DNA of 64,000 nt. Origin: JAUWGC01 sp963753055. GTDB taxonomy: Bacteria; Bacteroidota; Bacteroidia; Bacteroidales; B18-G4. The notes below the pieces were generated by a model. It had not been told where the DNA came from and ran no database searches. It worked only from the letters and a program-made list of their open reading frames with translations. Where the stretch lies: positions 372,001 through 436,000 of the forward strand of contig CAVWAP010000001.1 in the NCBI GenBank assembly GCA_963753055.1, read 5' to 3'. Positions 43,660 to 52,544 of the stretch are shown here, in pieces. Both the position numbers and the translations under genes were made by a program. Position 1 is the first letter of the stretch. Each line of letters opens with the position of its first letter.

Positions 43660-44412
43660 TCAAGTTTCATTATCAAATTTTAGCAGGTCTTCAGGAACAT
43701 CCACTCCAACGCTATCAATCGCAGTCAATTGGACATAAATATCAAACCCATTGTCGAGCCAGGTCAATTGTTCCAGCGACTCAGCCTGTTCCAGCGGGGA
43801 TATTTTCAGTTGTGTAATCTCATCAAGGGTCCTTACCCAGTATGCGTATAAACCTATATGCTTGAGGAAATTATAATCTTTAATCCAATTGGCTTTTTCA
43901 ATATTTCTGAGTGATGGGATAGCTTGCCGGCTAAAAAGAAGTGCTTTCTGGTTTTGATCTGCAACAACTTTGACAATATTTTCATCAAAGAGCTCCTCCG
44001 AAGTTTCAATTTTCTTAGCAAGGGTACTGATCAGGACCTTCTCATCATTGAATGATTCCATCACCAGCTTAATCTGCCTGGGATCGATCAATGGCTCATC
44101 GCCCTGGACGTTGATTATGATATCATCCTGATACACGTATCCTCCTGCAGCCAGGATGTCTTTTGCTTCTTTACAACGAGATGTTCCTGAGGGATGGCTT
44201 TCGGAGGTCATAATAACATCACCGCCTGCCTCCTCAACGATTCTGGCAATACGAATATCATCGGTTGCAACATACACCTGGTCAAGCCCATCGGTTTTTG
44301 CAACCTGTTCATAGACTCTTTGTATCATGGGGATGCCCTGGATCAATGCAAGGGCCTTACCTGGAAAGCGGGTGGAAGCATAGCGGGAGGGGATAATTGC
44401 TATAAATTTCAT
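43660..44412 (-). CDS. kdsB: 3-deoxy-manno-octulosonate cytidylyltransferase
   Basis: A 250-residue nucleotidyltransferase. The N-terminal IIPSRYASTRFPGKALA loop, VYVATDDIRI, SHPSGTSRCKEA and INVQGDEPLI are the family landmarks, with EQLTWLDNGFDIYV near the C-terminus. It activates Kdo with CTP for lipopolysaccharide inner-core synthesis, so this organism makes Kdo-containing lipid A. It overlaps the upstream deoxynucleoside kinase gene by 4 bp. Confidence 0.96.
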   Translation of the reverse strand: MKFIAIIPSRYASTRFPGKALALIQGIPMIQRVYEQVAKTDGLDQVYVATDDIRIARIVEEAGGDVIMTSESHPSGTSRCKEAKDILAAGGYVYQDDIIINVQGDEPLIDPRQIKLVMESFNDEKVLISTLAKKIETSEELFDENIVKVVADQNQKALLFSRQAIPSLRNIEKANWIKDYNFLKHIGLYAYWVRTLDEITQLKISPLEQAESLEQLTWLDNGFDIYVQLTAIDSVGVDVPEDLLKFDNET

Positions 44413-45038
44413 GATTCATCTTCATCAAATAAACCATGGATCTCAGCATTGATTCTTTCAATAACCAAGCCCAGGTCTTTGGCATTTTCACCAAATTTTA
44501 CTTCATCAACATCGACGATCAGCAGTTTACCTAAATTATATTTTGAGATCCACGCTTCATACCTTTCATTAAGGCTTTTCAGGTAGTCGAGACGGATGGA
44601 TTCCTCGTAAACACGTCCTCTTTTTTGAATTTGGTTGACAAGGTTGGGTACGGTGGATCTGAGGTATATCAACAAGTCGGGCGCTTGAATAAAAGAACTG
44701 ATTAACTCAAACAAAGCGCTATAATTTTCAAAATCACGGGTAGCCATCAGGTTCATGGAATGAAGGTTAGGCGCAAAAATATGAGCATCCTCATAAATCG
44801 TCCTATCCTGTATAACCGTCTTGGTTCCCTTCCTTATGTCAACGATCTGCCTGAACCTGCTATTTAAAAAATAGATTTGCAGGTTGAATGACCATCGCTG
44901 CATGTCCTCATAAAAACTATGCAGATATGGATTTGATTCCACATCTTCGTAATGAGGCTCCCACCCAAAATGTTTTGCTAAGGATCTTGTTAAGGTGGTT
45001 TTACCTGACCCAATATTTCCGGCAATTGCGATATGCAT
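44409..45038 (-). CDS. Deoxynucleoside kinase
   Basis: A 209-residue kinase with P-loop IAGNIGSGKTTLTRSLA and the substrate-site WSFNLQIYFLNSRFRQ and VIQDRTIYEDAHIFA (DR motif). The later LIYLRSTVPNLVNQIQKRGR matches the lid region. It belongs to the dCK/dGK group (PF01712) that salvages deoxynucleosides. It is translationally coupled to kdsB by a 4-bp overlap. Which deoxynucleoside it prefers cannot be read from sequence. Confidence 0.93.
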   Translation of the reverse strand: MHIAIAGNIGSGKTTLTRSLAKHFGWEPHYEDVESNPYLHSFYEDMQRWSFNLQIYFLNSRFRQIVDIRKGTKTVIQDRTIYEDAHIFAPNLHSMNLMATRDFENYSALFELISSFIQAPDLLIYLRSTVPNLVNQIQKRGRVYEESIRLDYLKSLNERYEAWISKYNLGKLLIVDVDEVKFGENAKDLGLVIERINAEIHGLFDEDES

Positions 45039-45075
45039 GAGCTAATTTTTTGTCTAAAATATAAATTTTCTTCGT

Positions 45076-45903
45076 TTATAAGGACTTGTTCAGGATATAA
45101 ATCTTCAGTGTATTATTATCGAGACAGAATAGTCTTTTTATTTCTGACCCAAGAGAGATGAAGAGCTTCTTACATTTGATGTCAGGTAAAATGAAAGATA
45201 TTTCTTCCATGGTGGCAGGATCAATGATTATCATTTCTTCCTCCTGAACCACAATTATTTTCTTGTCAAAAGCTTGAAGATACTCAATCCCCTTGAAATT
45301 TAGAGTTTTATAGTATGCACCGTATTTATCAAATATCAAAATCCCGTGCTTCGGATCATTGAGATATACCATATCGTCTTTTTCCAACAGGAAATTTGGA
45401 TTGAGGTCTTTGCCGGTGACCTGTGACAGGTTCCCGCTGCGGTCTGAAATCTGTAGGAATTGATTTATACGGACAAGCTCCATGTTCTGAGGATTATAAA
45501 CCCAGAATCCACTATTATAGCTCATGGCAACCAGGGTTGATAACTCAAGACCAAAGATACTTAATGAAATGGTGTTGGATAGGCTCAGGGTATTATCAAG
45601 GAACTCGACACTCCCAAAGTCCATATAAAAAAGCAAAAGCTTAAAAGGATTGCTGACATCAGCTGCTGTAATATCACCACTTGTCAGGTTACCGTATGTA
45701 GATATTATCGTCCCATCCCCGCCCAGTTTAGAAAACTGATTGTCCTGGACCAGGTAGATAAAACCTAATTCATCAACAGTCATGGAGCCGGCTTTCACCG
45801 GGAAGATTTTTTCCAGTGTAAAATCACTCTCCTGAGTCTGAACTTTAAGTGAAGCTAGTGAAAAAAATATCAGGATTATATATTTATAAGGAATCAAATT
45901 CAT
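45076..45903 (-). CDS. Exported beta-propeller-like protein, unknown function
   Basis: A 275-residue protein with an N-terminal signal peptide (hydrophobic to about residue 20, then QTQES). The rest shows repeated short strands such as TVDELGFIYLVQDNQF, YNSGFWVYNPQNMELVRI and DDMVYLNDPKHGILIFDKYG. These resemble blades of a propeller reporting on a value stream, and the pattern is common in Bacteroidota. No catalytic motif is seen. It directly abuts the GH3 gene and is presumably cotranscribed with it. Confidence 0.6.
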   Translation of the reverse strand: MNLIPYKYIILIFFSLASLKVQTQESDFTLEKIFPVKAGSMTVDELGFIYLVQDNQFSKLGGDGTIISTYGNLTSGDITAADVSNPFKLLLFYMDFGSVEFLDNTLSLSNTISLSIFGLELSTLVAMSYNSGFWVYNPQNMELVRINQFLQISDRSGNLSQVTGKDLNPNFLLEKDDMVYLNDPKHGILIFDKYGAYYKTLNFKGIEYLQAFDKKIIVVQEEEMIIIDPATMEEISFILPDIKCKKLFISLGSEIKRLFCLDNNTLKIYILNKSL

Positions 45904-47418
45904 CTATCCCATCATGTCGATGATTTCATCAATATGCTTTCTGTCGTTGGCAAGTCGTGGCACCTTGTTTTGACCACCCAGCTTTCCTTTTTGCTTAAGC
46001 CAGTTATAGAACGTATCCCGGGGTGCAATTCGTACAATTGGCTTGCGAAGCACCATGTCTTTATACCTTTTAGCTTCGTAATCTGAATTCACGGACTTCA
46101 ATGCATTGTCAAATGTTTCAGTGAAGTACTCCAGGTTATCCGGTGGAGATTCAAATTCAATCAACCACTCATGGGCAGCATTTTTATTTCCTTCGAAATA
46201 AACCGGGGCTGCAGTATACTCATTGATAACAGCATGACATTTACTTTTTGCGATTGCAAGCGCTTTCTCTGCATTATCAATAATTAACTCCTCTCCGACG
46301 GCATTGATAAAACTTTTTGTTCTTCCTGTAATAGTGATACGATAGGGATTAAGTGATGTGAACCTGACAGTATCTCCAATAATATATCTCCACAGTCCTG
46401 CATTTGTCGATATAACCAGTGCATAATTGGTTTCTGTATCAACTTCATCAAGAGATAAGGTTCTGGGATGCTCCTCATGTATGTGGTTAACTGGAAGAAA
46501 TTCATAATAAATGCCATAATCGAGCATTAATAGCAATTCACCGGGCGTTTCATTATCCTGCAATCCAAAGAAACCCTCCGAAGCAGTATAAGTATCCATA
46601 TAATTCATCTCACTGGTAGGTATGAGCTGTTGGAATTGGTCGAGATATGGAGCAAAATTCACACCTCCATGGAAAAAGACCTCCAGCCTCGGCCATACTT
46701 CCAGTATATTCTCAGAGTTGGTCAGCTCAATGACTTTTTTAAGCAATAGGAGTGTCCAGGATGGCACTCCGGAAAGACTTGTCACATTCCTGTTTAAAGT
46801 AGCTTTGGCCATTTTATCAATCTTGGTTTCCCATTCATCAAGCAAGGCCAGCTTACGTTTTGGAACCCTTATGAACTCAGCCCAGAAAGGCAGGTTATCA
46901 ATGATGAGAGCAGATAAATCACCATCATAATAGACTTCGTTGTTGATCTCACTAATGCGGTGGCTGCCGCCCATTGCCAGTCCACGTCCTGCAAACATTG
47001 AAGTCTCAGGAAAGTTGTTGCAATAGATTGATAACATGTCCTTGCCTCCCTTATAATGGCACTCTTCAAGAGATTCAAGACTAACGGGAATGTATTTACT
47101 CTTGTCGCTAGTTGTACCTGAGGATTTGGCAAATAACTTGATATCGGTGGGCCAGAGTAACTTTTGCTCCCCTTTCCTTAAGCGTTCAATATAAGGTTTA
47201 AGTGATTCATAAGTGTTAAGAGGGACACTTTCCTTGAAATTCTCAACAGTCTCAATAGCGCCAAAGTTGTTCTTTTCCCCATATTCTGTATACTTTCCTG
47301 ACAGTATCAGTTTGTTGAATAAGTCTTGCTGGACCTCAGACGGATATTTCTTAAATAGCTCAATCTGATGAACCCGTTTTTTCATTATCCAGGAAATTAC
47401 CGAATTGATGAGTTCCAT
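45904..47418 (-). CDS. GH3 auxin-responsive promoter family acyl-acid ligase-like protein
   Basis: A 504-residue protein from the ATG that gives MELINSVISWIMKKRVHQIE; the longer frame starts with TTG. It belongs to the GH3 branch of the ANL adenylating superfamily: the P-loop region FAKSSGTTSDKSKYIPV, a middle block YMDTYTASEGFFGLQD, and RYIIGDTVRFTSL with the adenylate-binding Asp. Plant members couple amino acids to acyl acids; in Bacteroidota the substrate is unknown. A minus-strand -7 element TAATTTTG (47446-47453) lies upstream. Confidence 0.92.
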   Translation of the reverse strand: MELINSVISWIMKKRVHQIELFKKYPSEVQQDLFNKLILSGKYTEYGEKNNFGAIETVENFKESVPLNTYESLKPYIERLRKGEQKLLWPTDIKLFAKSSGTTSDKSKYIPVSLESLEECHYKGGKDMLSIYCNNFPETSMFAGRGLAMGGSHRISEINNEVYYDGDLSALIIDNLPFWAEFIRVPKRKLALLDEWETKIDKMAKATLNRNVTSLSGVPSWTLLLLKKVIELTNSENILEVWPRLEVFFHGGVNFAPYLDQFQQLIPTSEMNYMDTYTASEGFFGLQDNETPGELLLMLDYGIYYEFLPVNHIHEEHPRTLSLDEVDTETNYALVISTNAGLWRYIIGDTVRFTSLNPYRITITGRTKSFINAVGEELIIDNAEKALAIAKSKCHAVINEYTAAPVYFEGNKNAAHEWLIEFESPPDNLEYFTETFDNALKSVNSDYEAKRYKDMVLRKPIVRIAPRDTFYNWLKQKGKLGGQNKVPRLANDRKHIDEIIDMMG

Positions 47419-47498
47419 GGGGTGCTTCTGCTTGTTGTTATGGATCAAAATTACAAAATATGATCCAATAGAGGATAAAATCGCTAATTTTGAATCAT

Positions 47499-48314
47499 AT
47501 GGTACGCTTCCCTAACGCTAAGATCAACCTGGGGCTTAAGGTTCTTGGAAAAAGAGATGATGGTTTTCATGAGATTGAAACCATCATGTATCCTGTAGGA
47601 TTGAATGACGCTGTTGAGATTGTGAAAGCGCAAGATAATCCATTTAATCTTACAACTTCAGGGTTGGCAATGCCTGGGCCTGTGCAATCCAATCTTTGTA
47701 CAAAGGCCTTTGCATTGATGCAACGAGAATATGATGTCCCAAATATTGAGATCCACCTGCATAAATTTATCCCAATGGGTGCCGGGTTAGGCGGCGGATC
47801 TTCTGATGCAGCATTTGTTTTGAAGATGATCAATGAAATGTTCGAATTGAACCTGGATTATCAAACCTTGCAAGACTTAGCTGCCGGACTGGGTAGTGAT
47901 TGCCCGTTTTTTATTGCAAACAAACCTGCTGTGGCTCGTGGACGGGGAGAGCTTTTGGAAACAATTCAATTGACTCTCAGCGACTTTCATCTGCTGGTTA
48001 TTAAGCCTCCTGTGCATATCCAAACCAGGGAAGCATATGCAAATATTCAAGCTACCCGTCATCAGGGTTCAATACTTGATATAATCAAACAACCCATAGA
48101 TGAATGGCGGGAATTACTGGATAATGATTTTGAATCCTTTGCCTTTAAAAAGCACCCGGAGCTGGTTTCAATCAAATCAAAGCTATATGAACTAGGAGCC
48201 AAATATGCTTCTATGAGTGGTAGTGGTTCTGCTTTATATGGACTATTCTCAAAGGATCCTTCTGTTGATAATTTTGATAATCAGTACTTTATGTGGAAGG
48301 GAAGGCTTCTTTGA
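47499..48314 (+). CDS. ispE: 4-diphosphocytidyl-2-C-methyl-D-erythritol kinase
   Basis: A 271-residue GHMP kinase from the ATG starting MVRFPNAKINLGLKVLG; an upstream TTG is rejected. The ATP loop PMGAGLGGGSSDAAFVLK and the C-terminal SMSGSGSALYGLF are intact. It carries out the fourth step of the non-mevalonate isoprenoid route. A plus-strand TAATTTTG sits only 7 bp before the ATG; if it is the -7 element the mRNA would have almost no leader. Confidence 0.95.
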   Translation: MVRFPNAKINLGLKVLGKRDDGFHEIETIMYPVGLNDAVEIVKAQDNPFNLTTSGLAMPGPVQSNLCTKAFALMQREYDVPNIEIHLHKFIPMGAGLGGGSSDAAFVLKMINEMFELNLDYQTLQDLAAGLGSDCPFFIANKPAVARGRGELLETIQLTLSDFHLLVIKPPVHIQTREAYANIQATRHQGSILDIIKQPIDEWRELLDNDFESFAFKKHPELVSIKSKLYELGAKYASMSGSGSALYGLFSKDPSVDNFDNQYFMWKGRLL

Positions 48315-48317
48315 TGC

Positions 48318-49394
48318 TTATTTTTGTGCTATTCGAAGCAGGATGATTCCTATCAGGCCAAAAATAATATTCGGGATCCATGAAGCAAGAGCAGGGTTTA
48401 GGTTACCATTGGTGGCAAAGGTGGTAGAGATCTTCATAAATAAGATAAATGTGAAAGTGATGGTAATACCCATACCAAGGTGCATACCTATCCCTCCTCT
48501 CACTTTCCTTGAAGAGAGCGCAAAGCCAATAATTGTTAATACAACAGTGGCAAAAGGAGAAGCCATCCGCTGATGTTTTTCTATGGCATAAACTTTGGCA
48601 GTCTCAGATCCTTTCAGGTCTTCCTTTGCAATCTGTTCATTCAGTTGCCAGAGATTCATTTCTTCAAAATCTTCTTTTTGGATGAACAGATCCTCCGGAT
48701 AAAGGTTCAGGGTTGTATCCATCTTGTTTCCTGAAACGATTTGTTCTCCCGCTGAGTCAATGGTCCTGATGAAATAATTGAATATTATCCATTTTTTTTC
48801 TGTGCTGTCCCATTGGATCTTATCGGCTGTAAGTTTATAGCGAAGGTTATTCTCACCAATATTCTCCAGGGTGAACTTATATCCCAGGCCATTCGAATTA
48901 TTAAAATTTTCAAGATAGACGAAATTACCTGGTTGAATCTGCATGTGAATATTGCGGTCAAGATCTTTATTTAATGTTTCAATGTACTTATTCTTGAAAA
49001 CCCTTCTTTTAATATTGGTTTTGGGGATCAGGAAATTTGAGAGATAGAATGACATCATTGCCAGGATCAGCGCTGAGACAAGATAAGGCCTGAGCAGCCT
49101 GTTAAAACTAATTCCACTACTGAGGATGGCAACAATTTCGGTATTGGATGCCATCTTTGAAGTGAAGAAGATCACTGAGATAAAAGTGAAAAGGTAGGAA
49201 AACAGGTTGATGAAATAGGGGATGAAATTCACATAATAAGTGAAGATTGTTTCTTCCCAGGGGGCATTGTTTGCAAAGAACTCATCGATATTCTCTGAAA
49301 CATCAAAAATAATCACAATGACAATCAATAATGATATGGCGAAAAAGAATGTCCCAAGGAATTTTTTGATGATATAGATATCGATGATCTTCAT
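48318..49394 (-). CDS. LptF/LptG family lipopolysaccharide export permease
   Basis: A 358-residue inner membrane protein. Membrane helices are at about 12-32, 55-80, 100-118 and three near the C-terminus (from about residue 275), around a central periplasmic beta-rich domain. The start IYIIKKFLGTFFFAISLL and the C-terminal RKVRGGIGMHLGMGI match the YjgP/YjgQ family. It forms half of the ABC transporter that pulls lipopolysaccharide from the inner membrane. It is 2 bp after tgt. Which of LptF or LptG it is cannot be told. Confidence 0.93.
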   Translation of the reverse strand: MKIIDIYIIKKFLGTFFFAISLLIVIVIIFDVSENIDEFFANNAPWEETIFTYYVNFIPYFINLFSYLFTFISVIFFTSKMASNTEIVAILSSGISFNRLLRPYLVSALILAMMSFYLSNFLIPKTNIKRRVFKNKYIETLNKDLDRNIHMQIQPGNFVYLENFNNSNGLGYKFTLENIGENNLRYKLTADKIQWDSTEKKWIIFNYFIRTIDSAGEQIVSGNKMDTTLNLYPEDLFIQKEDFEEMNLWQLNEQIAKEDLKGSETAKVYAIEKHQRMASPFATVVLTIIGFALSSRKVRGGIGMHLGMGITITFTFILFMKISTTFATNGNLNPALASWIPNIIFGLIGIILLRIAQK

Positions 49395-49396
49395 GG

Positions 49397-50527
49397 TTAT
49401 AGTCTCCTCTCCAGCTGCTTTACCATTTTATTTTTCCATGAAACAAAATTACCATCTTTGATCTGTTTCCTTACTTCTTTAACCAACCAAAGGTAGAAAT
49501 TCAAATTATGCGTACTGGCAATCATAGCTCCTAACATTTCATTGGCAGCAAAAAGATGCCTGAGATATGCTTTAGAATAATCTTGATCAACAAATGATTC
49601 TCCGGTTTCGTCTATTGGAGAGTGATCATTCTTCCATTTTTCATTCCTCATGTTGAGGATCCCCTCACTTGTGAAAAGCATCCCGTTACGTCCATTCCTT
49701 GTAGGCATAACGCAATCAAACATATCTATACCAAGAGAAATACTTTCAAGAATATTGACCGGTGTTCCTACTCCCATAAGGTACCTGGGCTTATCTTCCG
49801 GTAAAATATCACATACTATCTCAGTCATTTCATACATCATCTCATGAGGCTCCCCAACAGATAATCCACCAATGGCATTTCCTGCAGCATCTGTATTAGC
49901 AATATACGTTGCCGACTGCTTACGAAGGTCTTTATAAACACTGCCCTGGACTATTGGAAATAAGCTTTGCTGGTGACCATAGGGACAGGTAGTTTTGGAA
50001 AAATGATCAAGACACCTCTGTAACCATCGGTGAGTTATATCCATGGAGTTTTTTGCATAATCCAATTCACAAGGGTAGGGGGTGCATTCGTCAAAAGCCA
50101 TGATGATATCTGCTCCAATAGTTCTTTGAATATCAATGACTTTCTCAGGAGAAAACAAATGCGATGAACCATCGATATGTGACTGAAACTTAACCCCTTC
50201 CTCTGTCAGTTTCCGAATATTTGTTAAAGAGTATACCTGGTAACCACCGCTATCAGTCAAAATAGGCTTATCCCATTGAATAAAGCGATGAAGTCCGCCT
50301 GCATCTTTAATGATATCCAGTCCTGGCCGGAGGTACAGATGGTATGTATTCCCCAGGATTATTTGTGCCTGAATATCATTCACAAGGTCCCTGGTATGAA
50401 TTGCTTTAACCGTACCGGCAGTTCCAACAGGCATGAACATTGGTGTTTCTATCGTTCCGTGATCTGTGTGCAGAGTACCGGCCCGGGCTTTCGACTTGGT
50501 ATCAGTTTGTTCAAGGGTGAACTGCAT
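49397..50527 (-). CDS. tgt: tRNA-guanine transglycosylase
   Basis: A 376-residue enzyme from the ATG starting MQFTLEQTDTKSKARAG; an upstream GTG would add 13 residues. The base-exchange residues are intact: Asp in ILTDSGGYQVYSL and in GIDMFDCVMPTRNGRNG. It places preQ1 or queuine at position 34 of GUN tRNAs. The zinc motif usually written CxCxxC before the YSKAYLRHL stretch is absent: the sequence reads DETGESFVDQDYSKAYLRHL, with Gly, Ser and Asp in the cysteine positions. The later His in ASTHNLNFYLWL is retained. Confidence 0.95.
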   Translation of the reverse strand: MQFTLEQTDTKSKARAGTLHTDHGTIETPMFMPVGTAGTVKAIHTRDLVNDIQAQIILGNTYHLYLRPGLDIIKDAGGLHRFIQWDKPILTDSGGYQVYSLTNIRKLTEEGVKFQSHIDGSSHLFSPEKVIDIQRTIGADIIMAFDECTPYPCELDYAKNSMDITHRWLQRCLDHFSKTTCPYGHQQSLFPIVQGSVYKDLRKQSATYIANTDAAGNAIGGLSVGEPHEMMYEMTEIVCDILPEDKPRYLMGVGTPVNILESISLGIDMFDCVMPTRNGRNGMLFTSEGILNMRNEKWKNDHSPIDETGESFVDQDYSKAYLRHLFAANEMLGAMIASTHNLNFYLWLVKEVRKQIKDGNFVSWKNKMVKQLERRL

Positions 50528-50598
50528 CAATGGAAATAATTTGTCTTCAAAGATAACGTAAATCACGAAGATTATTATTTTTACTGATCATTAGCCAT

Positions 50599-51735
50599 AT
50601 GCTTAATTTAGAATTTCAGTATGAAGGATTAGTAATGTTGGTCCTGTTCTCTGTTTTTGCAGCAGGACTGCTAATTCAGTTGTTGTTTTACTGGGTTTTC
50701 TTTAGCAAACTGGCTTTTTACAGGCGCAGGGATAAGACCCAATCGACACCTCCAGTTTCAGTGATTATCTCCGCACGAAATGAGTATTTGAACCTTCAGC
50801 AATTTTTACCCTCAATATTGGAGCAGGATTATCCGGAATATGAAGTAGTAGTTGTCAATGATGCTTCGGATGATGATACAAATGAGTTATTACAGGATAT
50901 TTCAAGAAAATACTCACATTTAAAGGTAATTCAGTTTGCCCGCAACTTAAATTTCTTTACAGGGAAGAAGTTTCCGTTATCCTTAGGTATTAAGTCGGCA
51001 GCTCATGATGTGCTTTTATTTACAGATGCCGATTGCAGGCCGCGCGACAGTCAATGGATACGCAGGATGGCATCTCACTACGACGACCAAACTGAAATCG
51101 TGCTGGGCTATGGAGCGTATGAGAAAAAAAAGGGGGTCCTGAACGCGTTGATAAGGTATGATACCTTTCACGTTGCAGTGCAATACCTGTCCTTTTCCCT
51201 GATGGGCCTTACTTATATGGGGGTTGGAAGAAATCTCTCTTATCGTAAATCATTGTTTTATAGGCTTAAAGGCTTTACATCACATTATAAAATCGCATCA
51301 GGAGATGATGATTTGTTTATAAACAGGGCTGCAAATAGAAAAAATGCAGCTATTGAAATTAGCCCGGAAAGTCATACTATTTCTGTCCCGGCGAAGCGTT
51401 GGAGGAGATATATCCGTCAGAAAAAGAGGCATTTAACCACAGCAAAGCATTATAAATGGAAGTTTAAAATCCTTCTTACTGCCTATTCAGTAAGCCAATT
51501 TTTTGTCTGGTTGTTGTTTTTTGTCTTAATTTTTTATAAATTTAACATGTTCTATTTACTGGTGCTGATAGGAGTGAAACTTATCAGCCAGCTAATTATT
51601 ACTAATTTTTGTCTAAATAAACTAAAAGAAGAAAAATTATTATTAATTTCGCCTTTGATTGAATTGATATTCGTCATTCTAAACCCTTTAATCGCGATCT
51701 CCAACTTGATTTACAAAACGGATAAATGGAAGTAA
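50599..51735 (+). CDS. Membrane family 2 glycosyltransferase
   Basis: A 378-residue protein. An N-terminal membrane helix (about residues 12-35) precedes a GT-A domain with VSVIISARNEYLNLQ, VVVNDASDDDT, DxD in LLFTDADCRP, SGDDDLFINRAA and RQKKRHLTTA, a modified QxxRW. Two to three C-terminal membrane helices follow residue 290. It resembles lipid- or polymer-directed transferases distinct from the synthase at 7906. Its last 10 bp overlap the start of the sigma factor gene, so both are translated from one mRNA. Confidence 0.9.
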   Translation: MLNLEFQYEGLVMLVLFSVFAAGLLIQLLFYWVFFSKLAFYRRRDKTQSTPPVSVIISARNEYLNLQQFLPSILEQDYPEYEVVVVNDASDDDTNELLQDISRKYSHLKVIQFARNLNFFTGKKFPLSLGIKSAAHDVLLFTDADCRPRDSQWIRRMASHYDDQTEIVLGYGAYEKKKGVLNALIRYDTFHVAVQYLSFSLMGLTYMGVGRNLSYRKSLFYRLKGFTSHYKIASGDDDLFINRAANRKNAAIEISPESHTISVPAKRWRRYIRQKKRHLTTAKHYKWKFKILLTAYSVSQFFVWLLFFVLIFYKFNMFYLLVLIGVKLISQLIITNFCLNKLKEEKLLLISPLIELIFVILNPLIAISNLIYKTDKWK

Positions 51736-52337
51736 ATCCTAATCTAACCGACAAGGCATTAAGGGATTATCATCTGGTTAAAGCAGCGATTGATACCGGT
51801 GATCAAAAAGCGTATGCGGAGTTGATGAACAATTACCGCGATTCACTGTATTTCATGCTGTTGAAAATGACGAATAACCCGCATGATGCCGACGACCTTA
51901 CCATTGAAGCTTTTGGTAAAGCGTTCAAAAAATTGCATCAGTACACTCCTGACTTCGCGTTCAGTACCTGGCTGTTCAAGATTGCATCCAACAATTGTAT
52001 TGATTTCATGAGGAAGAAGAAAAAAAACACTTTCTCCATGAATAAATCTCCGGACGACAAGGAAGAAGGTGACGAGCTCGCAAATATGATCCCCTCCGAG
52101 ATGCTTGATCCGGAAGAAAAAGTGATCAAGAAAGAAAAGATAGAACTGATGCGTGAGGTTGTGCAGCGCCTGAAGCCCCATTATCGTAAGCTCATTGAGC
52201 TCAGGTACTTCAAGGAGTTCTCATATGAGGAGATCTCCAATGAGTTAAACCTACCACTGGGAACTGTGAAGGCTCAATTGTACAGAGCAAGGGAATTTAT
52301 ATCAAACATTCTGAAGAACCTGCCTGAGAAATTTTAA
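51726..52337 (+). CDS. ECF-type RNA polymerase sigma factor
   Basis: A 203-residue sigma factor. Region 2 covers about residues 25-95 (HDADDLTIEAFGKAFKKL and FSTWLFKIASNNCIDFMR), and region 4 covers about 140-200 (FKEFSYEEISNELNLPLGTVKAQL, the DNA-reading helix). An acidic linker of about 35 residues lies between them. No anti-sigma gene is adjacent. Overlap with the upstream glycosyltransferase gene implies coupled expression, which is unusual for an ECF sigma and suggests an envelope-related regulon. Confidence 0.93.
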   Translation: MEVNPNLTDKALRDYHLVKAAIDTGDQKAYAELMNNYRDSLYFMLLKMTNNPHDADDLTIEAFGKAFKKLHQYTPDFAFSTWLFKIASNNCIDFMRKKKKNTFSMNKSPDDKEEGDELANMIPSEMLDPEEKVIKKEKIELMREVVQRLKPHYRKLIELRYFKEFSYEEISNELNLPLGTVKAQLYRAREFISNILKNLPEKF

Positions 52338-52510
52338 TAAGAATCCCATTGGGATGCCATCCTACTATGGTCCAAACCAGGAAACCTATGCTAGACAAGA
52401 GATTCCGGTGTTTTTACGACACTAAAGTATGTTTTTTATCGTATTGATAATCAATGGGTTGTAATGTGAGGTTTTTTAGTGATTTATTACTCTTTGAACT
52501 ATAAAAATCT

Positions 52511-52518
52511 TAATTTTG
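52511..52518 (+). promoter_or_regulatory. -7 promoter element of hutU
   Basis: TAATTTTG matches TAnnTTTG and lies 26 bp before the ATG. A TTTG 14 bp upstream is closer than the usual 19-21 bp, so the -33 element is unsure. Confidence 0.45.
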
Positions 52519-52544
52519 TGCGGCCTAGATAAAAGGACAGACGT

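Noticed and set aside
52342..52357. Palindrome ATCCCATTGGGAT after the sigma factor gene
   Set aside because: It has almost no loop and no T-run, so it is neither a terminator nor a recognised operator.
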